A DNA stretch of 64,000 nucleotides, taken from contig NZ_CP102409.1 in the NCBI RefSeq assembly GCF_024628725.1, positions 2,017,001 to 2,081,000 on the forward strand, given 5' to 3'. Both the position numbers and the translations under genes were made by a program. How positions within the stretch are numbered: position 1 is the first letter of the stretch; every line of letters starts with the position of its first letter. This stretch comes from Ruegeria sp. YS9. GTDB taxonomy: Bacteria > Pseudomonadota > Alphaproteobacteria > Rhodobacterales > Rhodobacteraceae. Under the pieces are notes generated by a model. That model was not told where the DNA came from. It ran no database searches and saw nothing but the letters and a program-made list of their open reading frames with translations. This document shows, piece after piece, positions 1 to 10,758 of this stretch.

Positions 1-527
1 GACGCACCATAAAGCAGCAGACCCGAGCTCAGCGCACCCAGCACGAAATACTTCAGACCTGCCTCGGTCGATTTTGCACTGTCACGACGCAGTGCCGCCA
101 CGACATAGAGAGACAGCGATTGCAGCTCGAGGCCCATATACAGGGACATCAGATCCCCCGCGCTGACCATCATCATCATACCCACGGCGGCCAGTGCCAC
201 CAGCAACGGGTATTCAAATCGCAGCAGATCACGGCGCGCCATGTATTCCTGGCTCATGACCAGAACGGCACCCGCCGACAGCAGGATGGCAACCTTGGCA
301 AAGCGGGCAAAGCCGTCATCGACGAACATGCCGTTGAAGGCGACGTTTGTACCTTCACCCTGAGTTGCAATCCAGATTGCCAGAAGGGCCATAAGACCTG
401 CCGTGGTCCAGACCAGCAGAGGCGCCAGCCCGTCCTTTGTCGTATAGACAGCCCCCAGCAGCGCCGCCATCGCATAAAGCGCCAGAACGATTTCCGGCAG
501 GATAATTGTCAGATCAGCCTGGATCAT
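1..527 (-). CDS. nuoN: NADH-quinone oxidoreductase subunit N (N-terminal part, cut by window edge)
   Basis: This is an antiporter-like membrane subunit of complex I, which takes part in proton pumping in the inner membrane. About 175 N-terminal residues are present. The reading frame from the ATG at 527 (starting [20 protein letters not shown]) is hydrophobic and shows the NuoN pattern, including the segment [16 protein letters not shown] near residues 135-150. The frame is open to base 1, so the C-terminal part lies outside the window. It follows nuoM by 15 bases and is the last nuo gene in the usual order. Assignment rests on operon position and on these family-typical residues. Confidence 0.95.
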   Translation of the reverse strand, partial: MIQADLTIILPEIVLALYAMAALLGAVYTTKDGLAPLLVWTTAGLMALLAIWIATQGEGTNVAFNGMFVDDGFARFAKVAILLSAGAVLVMSQEYMARRDLLRFEYPLLVALAAVGMMMMVSAGDLMSLYMGLELQSLSLYVVAALRRDSAKSTEAGLKYFVLGALSSGLLLYGA

Positions 528-542
528 GTCTCCAAAGCTCCC

Positions 543-2087
543 TTAATGCGAAGCGGCTGTCTGAGTCGCAGCCTCAGCCGCGGCCAGAGCCGTGTCATAG
601 TTCGAAATCAGCGCCGCTGTGGATTGCCCGATCACATCGGTCACCAGCGACGGGTAGACACCCAGCAGGATGGTCATCACGATCAGCGGGGCGAAGATCA
701 ACCGCTCGCGCGTGCTCATGTCGGTCATCGCCTTGAGGCTTTCCTTGATCAGATCGCCAAACACGACCCGGCGGTAGAGCCACAGCGCATAAGCCGCCGA
801 GAAGATCACACCGGTCGCGGCCACCGCCGTTACCCAGGTGTTGACCTGGAACGCGCCCATCAGGGTCAGGAATTCGCCGATGAACCCGGATGTACCCGGC
901 AGGCCGACATTGGCCATGGTAAACAACATGAAGACCAGCGCGTATGCAGGCATCCGGATCACCAGACCGCCATAAGCCTCGATATCGCGGGTGTGCATCC
1001 GGTCATAGATCACGCCGACACAGAGGAAGAGCGCGGCCGAGATGAACCCGTGGCTGAGCATCTGGAAGATCGCTCCGTCAATGCCCTGCTGGTTCGCAGC
1101 AAAGATGCCCATGGTCACAAAGCCCATATGCGCGACCGAGGAATACGCGATCAGCTTTTTCATATCCTCCTGCACTAGCGCCACCAGCGAGGTATAGACA
1201 ACCGCGATGGCAGACATCCACAGCACCAGATCGGTCATCACGGCCGAACCCACCGGGAACATCGGCAGGCTGAACCGCAGGAAGCCATAGCCGCCCATTT
1301 TCAAAAGGATCGCCGCCAGTACGACCGAGCCCGCCGTGGGCGCCTGAACGTGGGCGTCCGGCAACCAGGTATGCACCGGCCACATCGGCATTTTCACCGC
1401 GAAAGAGGCAAAGAAGGCCAGGAACATCAGGGTCTGCATGCCGCCGACAACATAGATACCCAGCACGCTGAAGCCCTCGGACGAGAACTGGTGCGTCATC
1501 AGCGCGGCAATGTCCGTGGTGCCTGCATCGGCATACATTGCAACCATGGCCACCAGCATCAGGACCGAGCCAAGGAAGGTGTAGAGGAAGAACTTGAAGC
1601 TGGCGTAGATCCGATCCTTGCCACCCCAGATCCCGATGATCAGGAACATCGGGATCAGGCCCGCTTCGAAGAACAGGTAGAACAGCACCAGATCAAGCGC
1701 CATGAAGACGCCCAGCATCAGCGTTTCCAGCAGCAGGAAGGCAACCATATATTCCTTGACGCGATCCGTGACATTCCAGCTGGCCAGGATGGTCAGCGGC
1801 ATGATGAAGGTGGTCAGCAGGACGAACAGAACACTGATGCCATCAACACCCATCTTGTACTTGAGGCCCATCAGCCACTCACCCTCTTCCACCATCTGGA
1901 AGCCGGGGTTCGACGGGTCAAAGCCTGTATAGATGCCGATGGAAACCAGGAAGGTCACAGTGGTGGCCAGCAGAGCAGTCCACTTGGCGTTCCGCTGTGC
2001 CGCTGCATCGTCACCCTGTAGGAACAAGGCCAGAATGCCTGCGGCGAAGGCGGGGATAAACGTGACGATCGAAAGGATATAGTCCAT
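543..2087 (-). CDS. nuoM: NADH-quinone oxidoreductase subunit M
   Basis: Antiporter-like proton-pumping subunit of complex I, 514 residues, the usual length. The protein is almost wholly hydrophobic, with about 14 predicted membrane segments. The family motif around [20 protein letters not shown] holds the conserved lysine/histidine region of the proton channel, and [15 protein letters not shown] follows. Its ATG overlaps the nuoL stop codon (TAATG), which points to coupled translation. The C-terminus is a short alanine-rich tail ending in TAASH. Nothing looks damaged. Confidence 0.98.
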   Translation of the reverse strand: MDYILSIVTFIPAFAAGILALFLQGDDAAAQRNAKWTALLATTVTFLVSIGIYTGFDPSNPGFQMVEEGEWLMGLKYKMGVDGISVLFVLLTTFIMPLTILASWNVTDRVKEYMVAFLLLETLMLGVFMALDLVLFYLFFEAGLIPMFLIIGIWGGKDRIYASFKFFLYTFLGSVLMLVAMVAMYADAGTTDIAALMTHQFSSEGFSVLGIYVVGGMQTLMFLAFFASFAVKMPMWPVHTWLPDAHVQAPTAGSVVLAAILLKMGGYGFLRFSLPMFPVGSAVMTDLVLWMSAIAVVYTSLVALVQEDMKKLIAYSSVAHMGFVTMGIFAANQQGIDGAIFQMLSHGFISAALFLCVGVIYDRMHTRDIEAYGGLVIRMPAYALVFMLFTMANVGLPGTSGFIGEFLTLMGAFQVNTWVTAVAATGVIFSAAYALWLYRRVVFGDLIKESLKAMTDMSTRERLIFAPLIVMTILLGVYPSLVTDVIGQSTAALISNYDTALAAAEAATQTAASH

Positions 2088-4240
2088 TAGTGGGCCCCTC
2101 CGCCGATCGACATCCAGGTCACAAGGGCCGCGATGCCCAGCACCATCCAGAAGGCATAGGTAAAGATGTACCCGGTCTGCGCCTTGCCGGCGAGGCGGGT
2201 GAAGAAGGGAACAACGCCCATTGCTACTCCGTTCAGGAAGCCATCGATTGTATTGCCGTCACCGCGTTTCCACAGGAAGCGGCCAAGCGCGACGGTGGGT
2301 TTGACGAAGATCGCATCGTAAATCTCGTCAAAGTACCATTTGTTCAGCAGGAACAGGTACAGAGGACGCTGGTTGGCGGCCAGACGTGCCGGTAGCGACG
2401 TATTCACGATGTAGAACCAGTACGCGACCACAAAGCCAAGCAACATGGCAGCGAACGGCGAAAACTTGACCCATTTCGGCGCGGCGTGCGCGTCGTCCAG
2501 AACATGGTTGTCTGGTGCCATATAGAGAGCACCCTCACCCGGCTTGCCCGCGAACACATAATGATGGTCACCGCCATGCGCGTCTTTCTCGCCATGTTCT
2601 GCATTGTCGGCATGGCTGTCAGCCGCGTGGCTTTCATCGGCATGGCTGTCTTCACCGTGCGAAGCATCCGCCGCAGCATGATCACCGGCCTCGGCGTGTT
2701 CTGACGCTTCTGCCACCGGAATACCGTAGAACTTGCCGACCTTGTCCGCATGGCCAAAGAAATTGCCATACCAGATCATCCCGGCAAACACCGCACCCAG
2801 CGACAGAACGCCCAGCGGCACCAGCATGGTCATCGGGCTTTCATGTGCGTGGTCATGCGTATGCTTGTCCCCGCGTGGTGTGCCGTAGAAGGTCAGGAAA
2901 ATCAGACGCCAGCTGTAGAACGAGGTGAACATCGCCGCGATCACCAGCATCCAGAAGGCATAGCCGGTTCCGCCCGCATAGGCGCTTTCGATAATGGCGT
3001 CCTTGGACAGGAACCCGGCAAAACCGATTGTGGTAAGCGGAATGCCGACACCCGTGATGGCCAGCGTACCGATCATCATCGCCCAGAAGGTGTAAGGTAT
3101 CTTTTTGCGCAGACCGCCGTACTCCGTCATCTCCTGCTCGTGATGCATGGCGTGGATCACCGACCCCGCGCCAAGGAACAACAGCGCCTTGAAGAAAGCG
3201 TGCGTCAGCAGGTGGAACATGGCCGCCGAGTACATGCCGACACCGGCGGCAACGAACATGTATCCCAGCTGGGAACAGGTCGAATACGCAATGACGCGCT
3301 TGATATCGGTCTGCACCAGACCCACGGTTGCCGCAAAGAACGCTGTCGAAGCCCCAAGGAAGGTGATGAACCCGGTCGCGCCCGGCGCGAATTCCATCAG
3401 CGGAGACATGCGGCAGACGAGGAACACGCCCGCCGTCACCATGGTCGCGGCGTGGATCAGGGCCGACACGGGCGTCGGGCCTTCCATCGCGTCGGGCAAC
3501 CAGGTGTGCAGGATCAACTGCGCCGATTTACCCATCGCGCCGATGAACAACAGAACACAGATGACTTCGACGGCGGTCCATTCGCCCCACAGGAAATGCA
3601 GCTTTTCTTCTGCAAGAGCGGGTGCCGATGCGAAAATGTCCGAAAAGTTGATGCTGTCGGTCAGGAAGAACAGCGCAAAGATGCCCAGCGCAAAGCCAAA
3701 GTCACCCACACGGTTCACGATGAAGGCCTTCATCGCCGCCGCATTTGCCGAAGGCTTGCGATAGTAGAAGCCGATCAGCAGGTAGGATGCGACACCCACG
3801 CCCTCCCAGCCAAAGAACATCTGCACCAGGTTGTCCGCCGTCACCAGCATCAGCATGGCAAAGGTAAAGAAGGACAGATAGGCAAAGAAACGCGGCTTAT
3901 AGCTCTCGCCTTCGCGCCATTGCGGGTCGTGATCCATGTAGCCGAAGGAATAGAGGTGCACGAGCGCCGAAACCGTGGTGACCACGATCAGCATGATGGC
4001 GGTCAGCCGGTCCAGACGAATGGCCCACGAGGTCGAGAGCGATCCGCTTTCGATCCAGCGCATGATCTCGATCTGCTGGGTGTGGCCGTCGAAGGTGAAG
4101 AACACGAGCCACGACAGCAGACAGGCCAGAAACAGCAGGCCCGTGGCCGTCCACATGGCCGCTTTCTCGCCTATGAACTTCCAGCCAAAGCCGCAGATCA
4201 GCGCGCCCACGAGCGGGGCAAAGAGGATTGTGGTTTCCAT
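2087..4240 (-). CDS. nuoL: NADH-quinone oxidoreductase subunit L with a His-rich insert
   Basis: Largest antiporter-like subunit of complex I, 717 residues, longer than the roughly 610 of E. coli NuoL. The proton-channel core is present, for example [20 protein letters not shown] and [17 protein letters not shown], and a C-terminal lateral-helix region follows. The extra length is mainly a hydrophilic insert at about residues 511-560 made of repeated Ala/His/Asp/Glu units such as [14 protein letters not shown], plus a shorter HTHDHAHES patch near residue 455. Both lie in a soluble loop between membrane segments. The start ATG is six bases downstream of the nuoK stop. Confidence 0.98.
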   Translation of the reverse strand: METTILFAPLVGALICGFGWKFIGEKAAMWTATGLLFLACLLSWLVFFTFDGHTQQIEIMRWIESGSLSTSWAIRLDRLTAIMLIVVTTVSALVHLYSFGYMDHDPQWREGESYKPRFFAYLSFFTFAMLMLVTADNLVQMFFGWEGVGVASYLLIGFYYRKPSANAAAMKAFIVNRVGDFGFALGIFALFFLTDSINFSDIFASAPALAEEKLHFLWGEWTAVEVICVLLFIGAMGKSAQLILHTWLPDAMEGPTPVSALIHAATMVTAGVFLVCRMSPLMEFAPGATGFITFLGASTAFFAATVGLVQTDIKRVIAYSTCSQLGYMFVAAGVGMYSAAMFHLLTHAFFKALLFLGAGSVIHAMHHEQEMTEYGGLRKKIPYTFWAMMIGTLAITGVGIPLTTIGFAGFLSKDAIIESAYAGGTGYAFWMLVIAAMFTSFYSWRLIFLTFYGTPRGDKHTHDHAHESPMTMLVPLGVLSLGAVFAGMIWYGNFFGHADKVGKFYGIPVAEASEHAEAGDHAAADASHGEDSHADESHAADSHADNAEHGEKDAHGGDHHYVFAGKPGEGALYMAPDNHVLDDAHAAPKWVKFSPFAAMLLGFVVAYWFYIVNTSLPARLAANQRPLYLFLLNKWYFDEIYDAIFVKPTVALGRFLWKRGDGNTIDGFLNGVAMGVVPFFTRLAGKAQTGYIFTYAFWMVLGIAALVTWMSIGGGAH

Positions 4241-4246
4241 GATCCC

Positions 4247-4552
4247 TTACCCCTTCATCATATTGACGTCTTCAACCGCGATGGTGCCGCGGTTGCGGAA
4301 GAAGCAGACCAGAATGGCCAGACCAATCGCCGCCTCGGCCGCCGCAACGGTCAGCACGAACAGGGTGAACACCTGCCCGACCAGATCGCCGAGGAAGCTG
4401 GAAAACGCCACGAGGTTGATATTCACCGCCAGCAGCATCAATTCGATGCTCATCAGCAGGATGATGACGTTCTTGCGGTTCAGGAAGAGACCGAAGATGC
4501 CGATGACGAACAGCGTCGCCGCGACCGTAAGATAGTGTTCAAGTCCGATCAT
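4247..4552 (-). CDS. nuoK: NADH-quinone oxidoreductase subunit K
   Basis: Small membrane subunit of complex I (mitochondrial ND4L equivalent), 101 residues, the standard length, with three membrane segments. The conserved glutamates in [11 protein letters not shown] and in the third helix ([11 protein letters not shown]) are present. They are part of the buried proton pathway in the membrane arm. The ATG overlaps the stop codon of the preceding secreted-protein gene as ATGA. In most relatives nuoK follows nuoJ directly, so its usual coupling partner has been displaced here. Confidence 0.98.
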   Translation of the reverse strand: MIGLEHYLTVAATLFVIGIFGLFLNRKNVIILLMSIELMLLAVNINLVAFSSFLGDLVGQVFTLFVLTVAAAEAAIGLAILVCFFRNRGTIAVEDVNMMKG

Positions 4553-5097
4553 AGCTTCGCTCCTGGCGAGTCGGGGTAGTAGAGTTTGCAGCCGCAGGTG
4601 TAGTCGATGCGCTTGTGGTTTTCGGAACGACCAAAGAAATCTCTGACTTCTTTGGTAAACGTGTACCGGTTTTTGGTCGCAACCTCTTCAACGTTGGAAA
4701 CCGTTGTTTCGGATGTCAGCCCAATTGCTCCAAGTGGCTTTTGGATGAGATCAATGGAACTCGGTGCATAGCCCGCGATTTCCGAAGAGTAATGCAACCC
4801 TTCCACGACGATGCCCGTTCCGTCAGCACAGTTCATAAAGAAAAGGCTTTCATCCGGGCTGCAGCCTTCGCCACTGTGTATACGTTGCCCAACACGCCCA
4901 TTGCCAATGTCGACAACAGGCTTGCCGCCGAAAATCGCAAATTGCCCTCTGCCGCCATTTCGAAAACTGCAATCAGGCAGAACCTTTTTTATCTTGAAGC
5001 CTTCGTTTTGCGGCGCACTTTCACAGGCCATCGCACCTGTCGAAAGCGAAGCAAGGCAGCCTATTGCAGCAACAATTTTTGAAAACTTGTGCTTCAC
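4549..5097 (-). CDS. Secreted six-cysteine hypothetical protein inserted between nuoJ and nuoK
   Basis: I do not recognise this 182-residue protein. Residues 1-24 form a Sec signal peptide (MKHKF start, hydrophobic core, AMA then Cys25); -3/-2/-1 is A-M-A, so signal peptidase I fits better than a lipobox. The mature part has six cysteines (25, 43, 79, 90, 168, 170), compatible with periplasmic disulfides, a Gly-rich stretch near residues 48-80 and a C-terminal CGC. The start is GTG: its GTGA overlaps the nuoJ stop, and its own TGA overlaps the nuoK ATG, so it is fitted into the operon without a free base. GC content is visibly low, about 45-48% in the two 60-base lines I counted, against roughly 60% around it. 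That suggests recent acquisition or a young gene. Confidence 0.85.
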   Translation of the reverse strand: MKHKFSKIVAAIGCLASLSTGAMACESAPQNEGFKIKKVLPDCSFRNGGRGQFAIFGGKPVVDIGNGRVGQRIHSGEGCSPDESLFFMNCADGTGIVVEGLHYSSEIAGYAPSSIDLIQKPLGAIGLTSETTVSNVEEVATKNRYTFTKEVRDFFGRSENHKRIDYTCGCKLYYPDSPGAKL

Positions 5098-5696
5098 AAC
5101 CCCTGCCCCGGTTTCACGTCCTTCAACTCCATCGCCTTGGCCGGGTCACGCATCATCTGGCCGATGATGTCCTGACGCTTGATGTCCTGACGGTGGCGCA
5201 GTGTCAAAACAATGGCGCCGATCATGGCCACCAGCAGGATCAGACCCGCCAATTGGAACAGAAGGAAGTATTGATCGTAAAGGATGACACCCAGCGCCTC
5301 GGTGTTGTGGCGATCTGCCGGGACCGGCTGAGCCAGATTGGCCGCCGCACCCTGCGCGCTGTCCCATGCCCCAAAGGCCATGACGAACTGCATCAGGATG
5401 ACCAGACCGATCAGCAGGGCCAGCGGCATATAACGCGCCATTTCGGCCTTCAGCTCGGCAAAGTCCACGTCCAGCATCATCACCACAAACAGGAACAGAA
5501 CCGCGACCGCGCCCACATACACGATGATCAGCAGCATCGCCACGAACTCGGCCCCCAGCAGCACGAACAGCCCCGCCGAAGACAGGAAGGACAGGATCAG
5601 CCACAGCACCGAGTGCACCGGCTGGCGGCTGATCACCGTGAACAGCCCGCCGGTGATGGCGCTGATGGCAAACAGGTAGAAGGCAAAGACGGTCAT
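5094..5696 (-). CDS. nuoJ: NADH-quinone oxidoreductase subunit J
   Basis: Membrane subunit of complex I (ND6 equivalent), 200 residues, with five membrane segments in the first 165 residues and a short charged tail ending VKPGQGL. Family features include the segment [20 protein letters not shown] and [20 protein letters not shown], which contains the pi-bulge helix region. The ATG overlaps the stop codon of the CMD-family gene (ATGA). Its own stop overlaps the GTG start of the secreted insert gene. Confidence 0.97.
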   Translation of the reverse strand: MTVFAFYLFAISAITGGLFTVISRQPVHSVLWLILSFLSSAGLFVLLGAEFVAMLLIIVYVGAVAVLFLFVVMMLDVDFAELKAEMARYMPLALLIGLVILMQFVMAFGAWDSAQGAAANLAQPVPADRHNTEALGVILYDQYFLLFQLAGLILLVAMIGAIVLTLRHRQDIKRQDIIGQMMRDPAKAMELKDVKPGQGL

Positions 5697-6103
5697 TGAT
5701 CCTCATCCTCGTTGTCGCCCATGACCTCTTGCGCCAGATCCAGCGCGCGGGTCATGGCCGGGATGCCGGCAAAGACCGACATCTGACCGATCGTTTCCAC
5801 GATCTCTTGTTTCTTGGCACCCGCCTCCAGTGCGTGGCGCACGGTCTGACGCACAGCCGCATCCGCCTGAGCGCCCTGACAGGTCAGCCCGGCCAGCGTC
5901 AGCAGCAGGCGGGTTTTGGCATCAAGCCCGTCGGTGTTGACGGTGTTGCCGAACATCATCTCCATGACCTCTTTCGGCATGGTCGGCCACAGCGCCTCGA
6001 AACCCTTGGGCGAGAAATTCTCCATCGCCGGATTCATCGCCTTGGCCATGTCCTGAGCCTGCTTCATCATCAGCTCGAACGGATTTGTCGGGCTGTCAGT
6101 CAT
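5693..6103 (-). CDS. Carboxymuconolactone decarboxylase (AhpD-like) family protein
   Basis: A 136-residue protein with one CMD-family domain (about residues 45-130), an all-helical fold shared by AhpD and gamma-carboxymuconolactone decarboxylase. The AhpD CxxC redox pair is not present: only one cysteine is visible, in [13 protein letters not shown] peroxidase role is therefore doubtful. The N-terminal 45 residues are Met-rich and the C-terminus is acidic. It overlaps nuoI and nuoJ by four bases on either side, which indicates co-translation with complex I. A part in complex I assembly or protection is only an inference from position. Confidence 0.88.
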   Translation of the reverse strand: MTDSPTNPFELMMKQAQDMAKAMNPAMENFSPKGFEALWPTMPKEVMEMMFGNTVNTDGLDAKTRLLLTLAGLTCQGAQADAAVRQTVRHALEAGAKKQEIVETIGQMSVFAGIPAMTRALDLAQEVMGDNEDEDQ

Positions 6104-6594
6104 CTGTACGGCGCGTCCATTTCCAGATTGCGGGCAATCTCGGCTTCCCAGCGTTCACCGTTATCCAGCAGTTTTTCCTTGTCGTAGAATAGCTCTTCCC
6201 GGGTTTCCGTGGCGAATTCGAAATTCGGGCCTTCGACAATGGCATCGACCGGGCAGGCCTCCTGGCAGAAACCGCAATAGATGCATTTGGTCATGTCGAT
6301 GTCATAGCGCGTGGTGCGGCGGCTGCCGTCTTCGCGCGGTTCGGCGTCGATTGTGATCGCTTGCGCCGGGCAGACTGCCTCGCACAATTTGCAGGCGATG
6401 CAGCGTTCCTCGCCATTCGGGTAACGGCGCAGGGCGTGTTCGCCGCGGAACCGTGGGGACAGAGGCCCCTTTTCGTGCGGATAGTTCACGGTGGCCTTTG
6501 GGGCGAAGAAGTACTTCAGCCCCAGCTTCATGCCGACCCAGAAGTCTTGCAGAAGGAAGTATTTGGCAGCGCGGGTATAGTCGATTTGGGTCAT
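6100..6594 (-). CDS. nuoI: NADH-quinone oxidoreductase subunit I (2 x [4Fe-4S])
   Basis: Peripheral-arm ferredoxin-like subunit (TYKY/NDUFS8) carrying clusters N6a and N6b, which pass electrons towards NuoB. It has 164 residues and two classic CxxCxxCxxxCP motifs: Cys65, 68, 71 and 75, and Cys104, 107, 110 and 114. An amphipathic N-terminus ([20 protein letters not shown]) lies against the membrane. The start is one base after the nuoH stop, and the stop overlaps the CMD-family ATG. Confidence 0.98.
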   Translation of the reverse strand: MTQIDYTRAAKYFLLQDFWVGMKLGLKYFFAPKATVNYPHEKGPLSPRFRGEHALRRYPNGEERCIACKLCEAVCPAQAITIDAEPREDGSRRTTRYDIDMTKCIYCGFCQEACPVDAIVEGPNFEFATETREELFYDKEKLLDNGERWEAEIARNLEMDAPYR

Positions 6595-6595
6595 A

Positions 6596-7633
6596 TCAGC
6601 CTCCTACGCTCCAACGCGCAAACGCGCCCCAGAACCAGTCGAATTTCGCCGCAAAGGCCACGAAAACCACCCAAGCCAGCGAGAACGGCAGGAAGACCTT
6701 CCAGCCCAGCCGCATCAGCTGGTCATAGCGGTAGCGGGGCGTGATCGCCTTGACCATTGCGAAGATGAAGAAGAAGAACGCCATCTTGGCAACCATCCAA
6801 AGCACGCCATCGGGCAGGCCCGGAATCGGCGACAGCCAGCCGCCGAAGAACAGCAGTGAAGTCAGCGCGCACATCAGGAAGATGGCGATGTATTCGCCTG
6901 CCATGAACAGCAGGAAAGGCGTGGCCGAGTATTCGACCTGGTAACCGGCGACCAGTTCCGATTCCGCCTCGGGCAGGTCAAACGGGGGTCGGTTGGTTTC
7001 GGCCAGGGCCGAGATGAAGAACAGGAACACCATCGGGAAATGCGGCAGCCAATACCAGCTGAAGAACCCGAACGACCCATCCTGAGCGCGCACGATGTCA
7101 CCGAAATTCATCGACCCGGTCGAGATGATCACGCCGATGATGATCAGGCCGATCGAAACCTCGTAGGAGATCATCTGCGCGGCCGAGCGCAGCGAGCCCA
7201 GGAACGGGTACTTTGAGTTCGACGCCCAACCGCCCATGATCACGCCATAAACCTCAAGAGAGGACACCGCGAATACATAGAGGATCGCAACGTTGATATC
7301 CGACAGAACCCAGCCATCGTTGAACGGGATCACCGCCCAGGCGATCATCGCCAGAACGAAGGATGTCAGCGGTGCGAGGATAAAGACCGTCCGGTCGGCG
7401 CCCGCGGGGATGACCACCTCTTTCACCACATATTTCAGGGCATCCGCCACCGATTGCAGCAGGCCGTAGACGCCCACCACGTTGGGGCCGCGGCGCATCT
7501 GGACAGCGGCCCAGATCTTGCGGTCTCCGTAAACAAGGAACAACAGTGAAATCATCACAAAGGCAACAACGGCAAGCACTTGCGCCAGAATGATGATGGC
7601 TATTCCGCCTGGGGTGTTAAAGAATTCAGCCAT
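6596..7633 (-). CDS. nuoH: NADH-quinone oxidoreductase subunit H
   Basis: Membrane subunit (ND1 equivalent) that forms the quinone-binding chamber at the junction of the two arms. It has 345 residues and about eight membrane segments. Diagnostic segments are [20 protein letters not shown] near residue 45 and [20 protein letters not shown] near residue 205, the acidic loop lining the quinone site. A GAGG ribosome site sits a few bases before the ATG at 7633. The gene overlaps the 3' end of the preceding small ORF by eight bases. Confidence 0.98.
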   Translation of the reverse strand: MAEFFNTPGGIAIIILAQVLAVVAFVMISLLFLVYGDRKIWAAVQMRRGPNVVGVYGLLQSVADALKYVVKEVVIPAGADRTVFILAPLTSFVLAMIAWAVIPFNDGWVLSDINVAILYVFAVSSLEVYGVIMGGWASNSKYPFLGSLRSAAQMISYEVSIGLIIIGVIISTGSMNFGDIVRAQDGSFGFFSWYWLPHFPMVFLFFISALAETNRPPFDLPEAESELVAGYQVEYSATPFLLFMAGEYIAIFLMCALTSLLFFGGWLSPIPGLPDGVLWMVAKMAFFFFIFAMVKAITPRYRYDQLMRLGWKVFLPFSLAWVVFVAFAAKFDWFWGAFARWSVGG

Positions 7634-7844
7634 TGGTCCTCACACCGTGGGTATTCCGTTTTCCGCGCGCGATGCAAAGGCCAGAAGCCTGCGCAAACTG
7701 CGGCTGGGTCGGCGCGTTGGTGTAAACAGCATCTGCCGCCATTTCGCCACCCTTAATATTCGGTTTCACACGCAAACAAGGCGCGGCCAACTGCCGCCCG
7801 GCACCGGATGCGCCGATCTGCGATATGAAAAACGTCTGGGTCAT
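7626..7844 (-). CDS. Possible small protein between nuoG and nuoH (72 aa)
   Basis: An open frame of 72 codons fills the whole nuoG-nuoH junction. Its ATG overlaps the nuoG stop (ATGA) and its stop overlaps the nuoH start by eight bases. The product has no signal peptide, no clear membrane helix and no motif I recognise. An internal ATG at residue 35, preceded by an AAGGGTGG ribosome-site-like sequence, could give a 38-residue product instead. The overlaps favour a real gene, but composition is unremarkable and the frame could be a chance ORF in a long nuoH leader. Confidence 0.35.
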   Translation of the reverse strand: MTQTFFISQIGASGAGRQLAAPCLRVKPNIKGGEMAADAVYTNAPTQPQFAQASGLCIARGKRNTHGVRTNG

Positions 7845-9862
7845 TCCGCCGCGATCTTCTCGGATTTGCGGGCCTGTGCCAGTGCCGACAACTCGGCCAT
7901 AAGCTGTGAAGCCCGTGCGATCGGGTTGGTCAGGTAGAAGTCCTTGATCGCATAGCGGAAAGTTGCGTTGCCCAAAGTACCGGCATCGAGAGCTTTCACG
8001 TCGTTCTCGATCACTTCGTCGATGCGGGCCAGATGCGGAACCGCCTCGATCAACGCCGTGCGCAATTGTGCCAGCGTGTCATACGGTAGCGTTGCGTTCA
8101 ATTCGGCGGACAAGGCGCGCAGGATAGCCCAGTTTTCTTTCGCCTCACCCGGAGCAAACCCGGCCCGCATCGCCAGTTGCGGTCGGCCTTCGGTATTTAC
8201 GAACAGGCCGTTTTCTTCGGTATAGGCCGCGCCTGGCAGGATCACATCGGCGCGGTGCGCGCCACGATCACCATGGCTGCCCTGATAGATCACAAAGGCG
8301 CCTTCGCCGATCTCGACCTCGTCCGCGCCTAGGTTATAGATCACATCCGCTGCGCTGATCGCGTCCATTCCGCCTTCGTTCGTGGCACCCACATCCATCG
8401 CACCGACGCGCGACGCCGCAGTGTGCAAAACGATCAGACCACTTTCCGTATTGGCCGCGATGGCTTGCGCAGCAGCCAGCACGGCGGCGCCGTCCGATTC
8501 CTGCAAAGCGCCCTGCCCGATGATGACCAACGAACGTTTGCTCTTGATCTCGTCATCTCCGCCCATGTCGACGACCTTTTGCAGCGCTGTTCGATCATCG
8601 CCAACATGGTGGTAGTCATATGTCAGATCGACCGCAGGACCGACCAAAGCGACTTCGGCGCCATGCGCCCACGCTTTGCGGATGCGCGCGTTCAGGACAG
8701 GCGCTTCGTCACGTGGGTTTGTCCCGATCAGCAGGATGCGTTCCGCGGTGTCGATATCTTCAATCGCGGCAGTGCCCGCGTAAGCGCCACGATTGCCCGC
8801 CGGAAGCTTTGCGCCATCGGTACGGCATTCGACAACACCACCCTGCCCTTCGATCATCTGTTTCAGCGCAAACGCCGCCTCGACCGGAGCCAGATCGCCC
8901 ACGATACCGGCAGGTTTCTCGGCGCCCTTCAGCGCCTCTGCGGCCCTGGTCAGCGCCTCGGGCCATGAGGCCGGGCGCAGCTTGCCGTTTTCGCGGACAT
9001 AGGGCTTGTCCAAACGCTGACGGCGCAGGCCATCCCAGACGAAACGTGTCTTGTCGCTGATCCATTCCTCGTTCACGCCGTCATGATTGCGCGGCAGGAA
9101 ACGCATGACTTCACGGCCTTTGGTATCGATGCGTATGTTCGATCCCAACGCATCCATCACATCGATGCTTTCGGTTTTGGTCAACTCCCACGGACGCGCG
9201 GTGAAGGCATACGGCTTGGAGGTCAGCGCCCCGACCGGGCACAGATCGATGATGTTGCCCTGCAAATTCGAATCCAGCGTCTGGTTGAGATACGAGGTGA
9301 TCTCGGCATCCTCACCGCGACCGGTCTGACCCATCTGAGTTATCCCGGCAACTTCGGTGGTGAAGCGCACGCAGCGTGTGCAGCTGATGCAGCGGGTCAT
9401 CGCCGTGCCCACAAGCGGGCCAAGATCCAGGTCATCGACCGCCCGCTTTGCTTCCTTGAAACGGGATCCGGACATGCCATACGCCATCGCCTGATCCTGA
9501 AGGTCGCATTCACCACCCTGATCGCAGATCGGGCAATCCAGAGGGTGGTTGATCAGCAGGAACTCCATCACGCCTTCGCGGGCCTTTTTGACCATGGGAG
9601 AGTTCGTCTTGACCTCCGGGGGTTGCCCTTCAGGCCCCGGACGCAGATCACGCACCTGCATCGCGCACGACGCCGCGGGTTTCGGCGGTCCGCCGACGAC
9701 CTCGACCAGGCACATCCGGCAATTGCCAGCAATCGACAGACGCTCGTGATAACAAAAGCGCGGCACTTCGACCCCGGCTTGTTCACAAGCCTGGATCAGG
9801 GTCATCGCGCCATCGACTTCGATTTCCTGTCCGTCGATATTGATCTTGCGGAGGTCAGACAT
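7841..9862 (-). CDS. nuoG: NADH-quinone oxidoreductase subunit G
   Basis: The 75-kDa iron-sulfur subunit of the peripheral arm, 673 residues from the ATG at 9862 ([10 protein letters not shown]). A TTG three codons upstream is open but less likely. The N-terminal [2Fe-2S] ferredoxin domain has Cys37, 48, 51 and 66. His106 with Cys110, 113 and 119 ligates N5, and Cys158, 161, 164 and 208 ligate N4. The rest is the molybdopterin-oxidoreductase-like domain, which has lost its cofactor in this family. The gene lies five bases after the DUF5333 gene. Confidence 0.97.
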   Translation of the reverse strand: MSDLRKINIDGQEIEVDGAMTLIQACEQAGVEVPRFCYHERLSIAGNCRMCLVEVVGGPPKPAASCAMQVRDLRPGPEGQPPEVKTNSPMVKKAREGVMEFLLINHPLDCPICDQGGECDLQDQAMAYGMSGSRFKEAKRAVDDLDLGPLVGTAMTRCISCTRCVRFTTEVAGITQMGQTGRGEDAEITSYLNQTLDSNLQGNIIDLCPVGALTSKPYAFTARPWELTKTESIDVMDALGSNIRIDTKGREVMRFLPRNHDGVNEEWISDKTRFVWDGLRRQRLDKPYVRENGKLRPASWPEALTRAAEALKGAEKPAGIVGDLAPVEAAFALKQMIEGQGGVVECRTDGAKLPAGNRGAYAGTAAIEDIDTAERILLIGTNPRDEAPVLNARIRKAWAHGAEVALVGPAVDLTYDYHHVGDDRTALQKVVDMGGDDEIKSKRSLVIIGQGALQESDGAAVLAAAQAIAANTESGLIVLHTAASRVGAMDVGATNEGGMDAISAADVIYNLGADEVEIGEGAFVIYQGSHGDRGAHRADVILPGAAYTEENGLFVNTEGRPQLAMRAGFAPGEAKENWAILRALSAELNATLPYDTLAQLRTALIEAVPHLARIDEVIENDVKALDAGTLGNATFRYAIKDFYLTNPIARASQLMAELSALAQARKSEKIAAE

Positions 9863-9867
9863 GGCTC

Positions 9868-10272
9868 TCAATTCGCCCTCAAATAAACGCCAATGGCGCT
9901 GTTTCTTTGGATTTCTTTCTGCCCCAGAGTGCAGAATGTGTTGGGGTTGTCATAGGTCACGCCATTCGAAGCCAGATACGCCTCGCCCTTGGCGCGCATC
10001 CGGTCTTTCTCGGTATCCGAGTCGACATATGAGCGGATTTCACTGTCCGAATACCCCAGTTTGTTCGCTTTGGAGCGCAGCCCCCACATCACACTGATCG
10101 CTTTCAATCGCCGCCCGCTGATCGAGGGGCAATATTCCGAAATTTCATTTGCGATGGCGATGTAATAGAGTTCATCGTCGATCTCTTTGACATCCCTCAA
10201 GGGCGGCTTTGCTTCTGCGACGGCGGGAAACGTGATCAAGGCGGCCAGGGTGAGTGTCTTTGCAAAAGACAT
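9868..10272 (-). CDS. DUF5333 family secreted protein
   Basis: A 134-residue protein matching, from memory, the Rhodobacteraceae DUF5333 family. The start at 10272 (MSFAKTL) is chosen because an AAGGAAAACC ribosome site precedes it and a Sec signal peptide begins there, with cleavage near AVAEA at residues 18-22. Longer in-frame starts would bury the signal peptide. Two mature cysteines (in SEYCPSIS and NTFCTLG) could pair in the periplasm. It is directly upstream of nuoG in the same operon. Function is unknown; envelope assembly or stability of the respiratory chain is a guess from position. Confidence 0.8.
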   Translation of the reverse strand: MSFAKTLTLAALITFPAVAEAKPPLRDVKEIDDELYYIAIANEISEYCPSISGRRLKAISVMWGLRSKANKLGYSDSEIRSYVDSDTEKDRMRAKGEAYLASNGVTYDNPNTFCTLGQKEIQRNSAIGVYLRAN

Positions 10273-10370
10273 GGGTTTTCCTTTCGTTTTGGAAGTTCCA
10301 AAACGAACTGGTCCGGTCTTGCTAGGCAATAGCGGCCCGCGATCCATGTCGTGATATGCAAAACCGCGCG

Positions 10371-10721
10371 TCATGGCCGTTGGCATTTTCCCGCGAAGGT
10401 CAATTGATCATCAATGATGCGCAGGTTTTGCGGTTCGGTATCCGGCCCCACCTTCCAATCGATCCGCGAAGACCCGAAATTCTGCACACAGAACTTGGTC
10501 CCTTCATGACGCCCGGCTTCTCGCGCGCCGTCCAAGGACGCAGACGCGCCTTTCACCACAACGGTAAAGTCCGTAGGCGATGCTTTCTTGTCGACCGGCT
10601 TCGCCTTCGCCTTGAACGACTTCCCATCGAACAGAAGACGATCTTCCGACGGCTTGATGATGCCGCAGGCGGACACGCTTGCCAGTGCCAGCAGGACTAC
10701 AAGGGTTTTTGGGGCCGTCAT
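10371..10721 (-). CDS. Small lipoprotein in the nuo operon
   Basis: A 116-residue predicted lipoprotein. The start at 10721 (MTAPKTLVV) puts a short basic n-region and hydrophobic core before a lipobox, VSAC, with Cys19 as the lipidated residue. The open frame reaches back to 10790, but that would hide the signal. The mature part is a small, lysine-rich, probably beta-structured domain with one further cysteine near KFCVQNF and another in GKCQRP. I do not recognise a family with confidence. It lies between the MAPEG gene and the DUF5333 gene, all co-directional with nuoF and nuoG. Confidence 0.78.
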   Translation of the reverse strand: MTAPKTLVVLLALASVSACGIIKPSEDRLLFDGKSFKAKAKPVDKKASPTDFTVVVKGASASLDGAREAGRHEGTKFCVQNFGSSRIDWKVGPDTEPQNLRIIDDQLTFAGKCQRP

Positions 10722-10758
10722 ACTATCCCTCTTAGTGTTCTCGTCTGCCGGGTCGCCA

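Noticed and set aside
2750..4579. A 609-codon open frame on the plus strand opposite nuoL and nuoK
   Set aside because: It is antisense to two certain genes, rich in Arg, His, Gln and Asp as expected from reading the complement of a high-GC membrane-protein gene, and has no domain.
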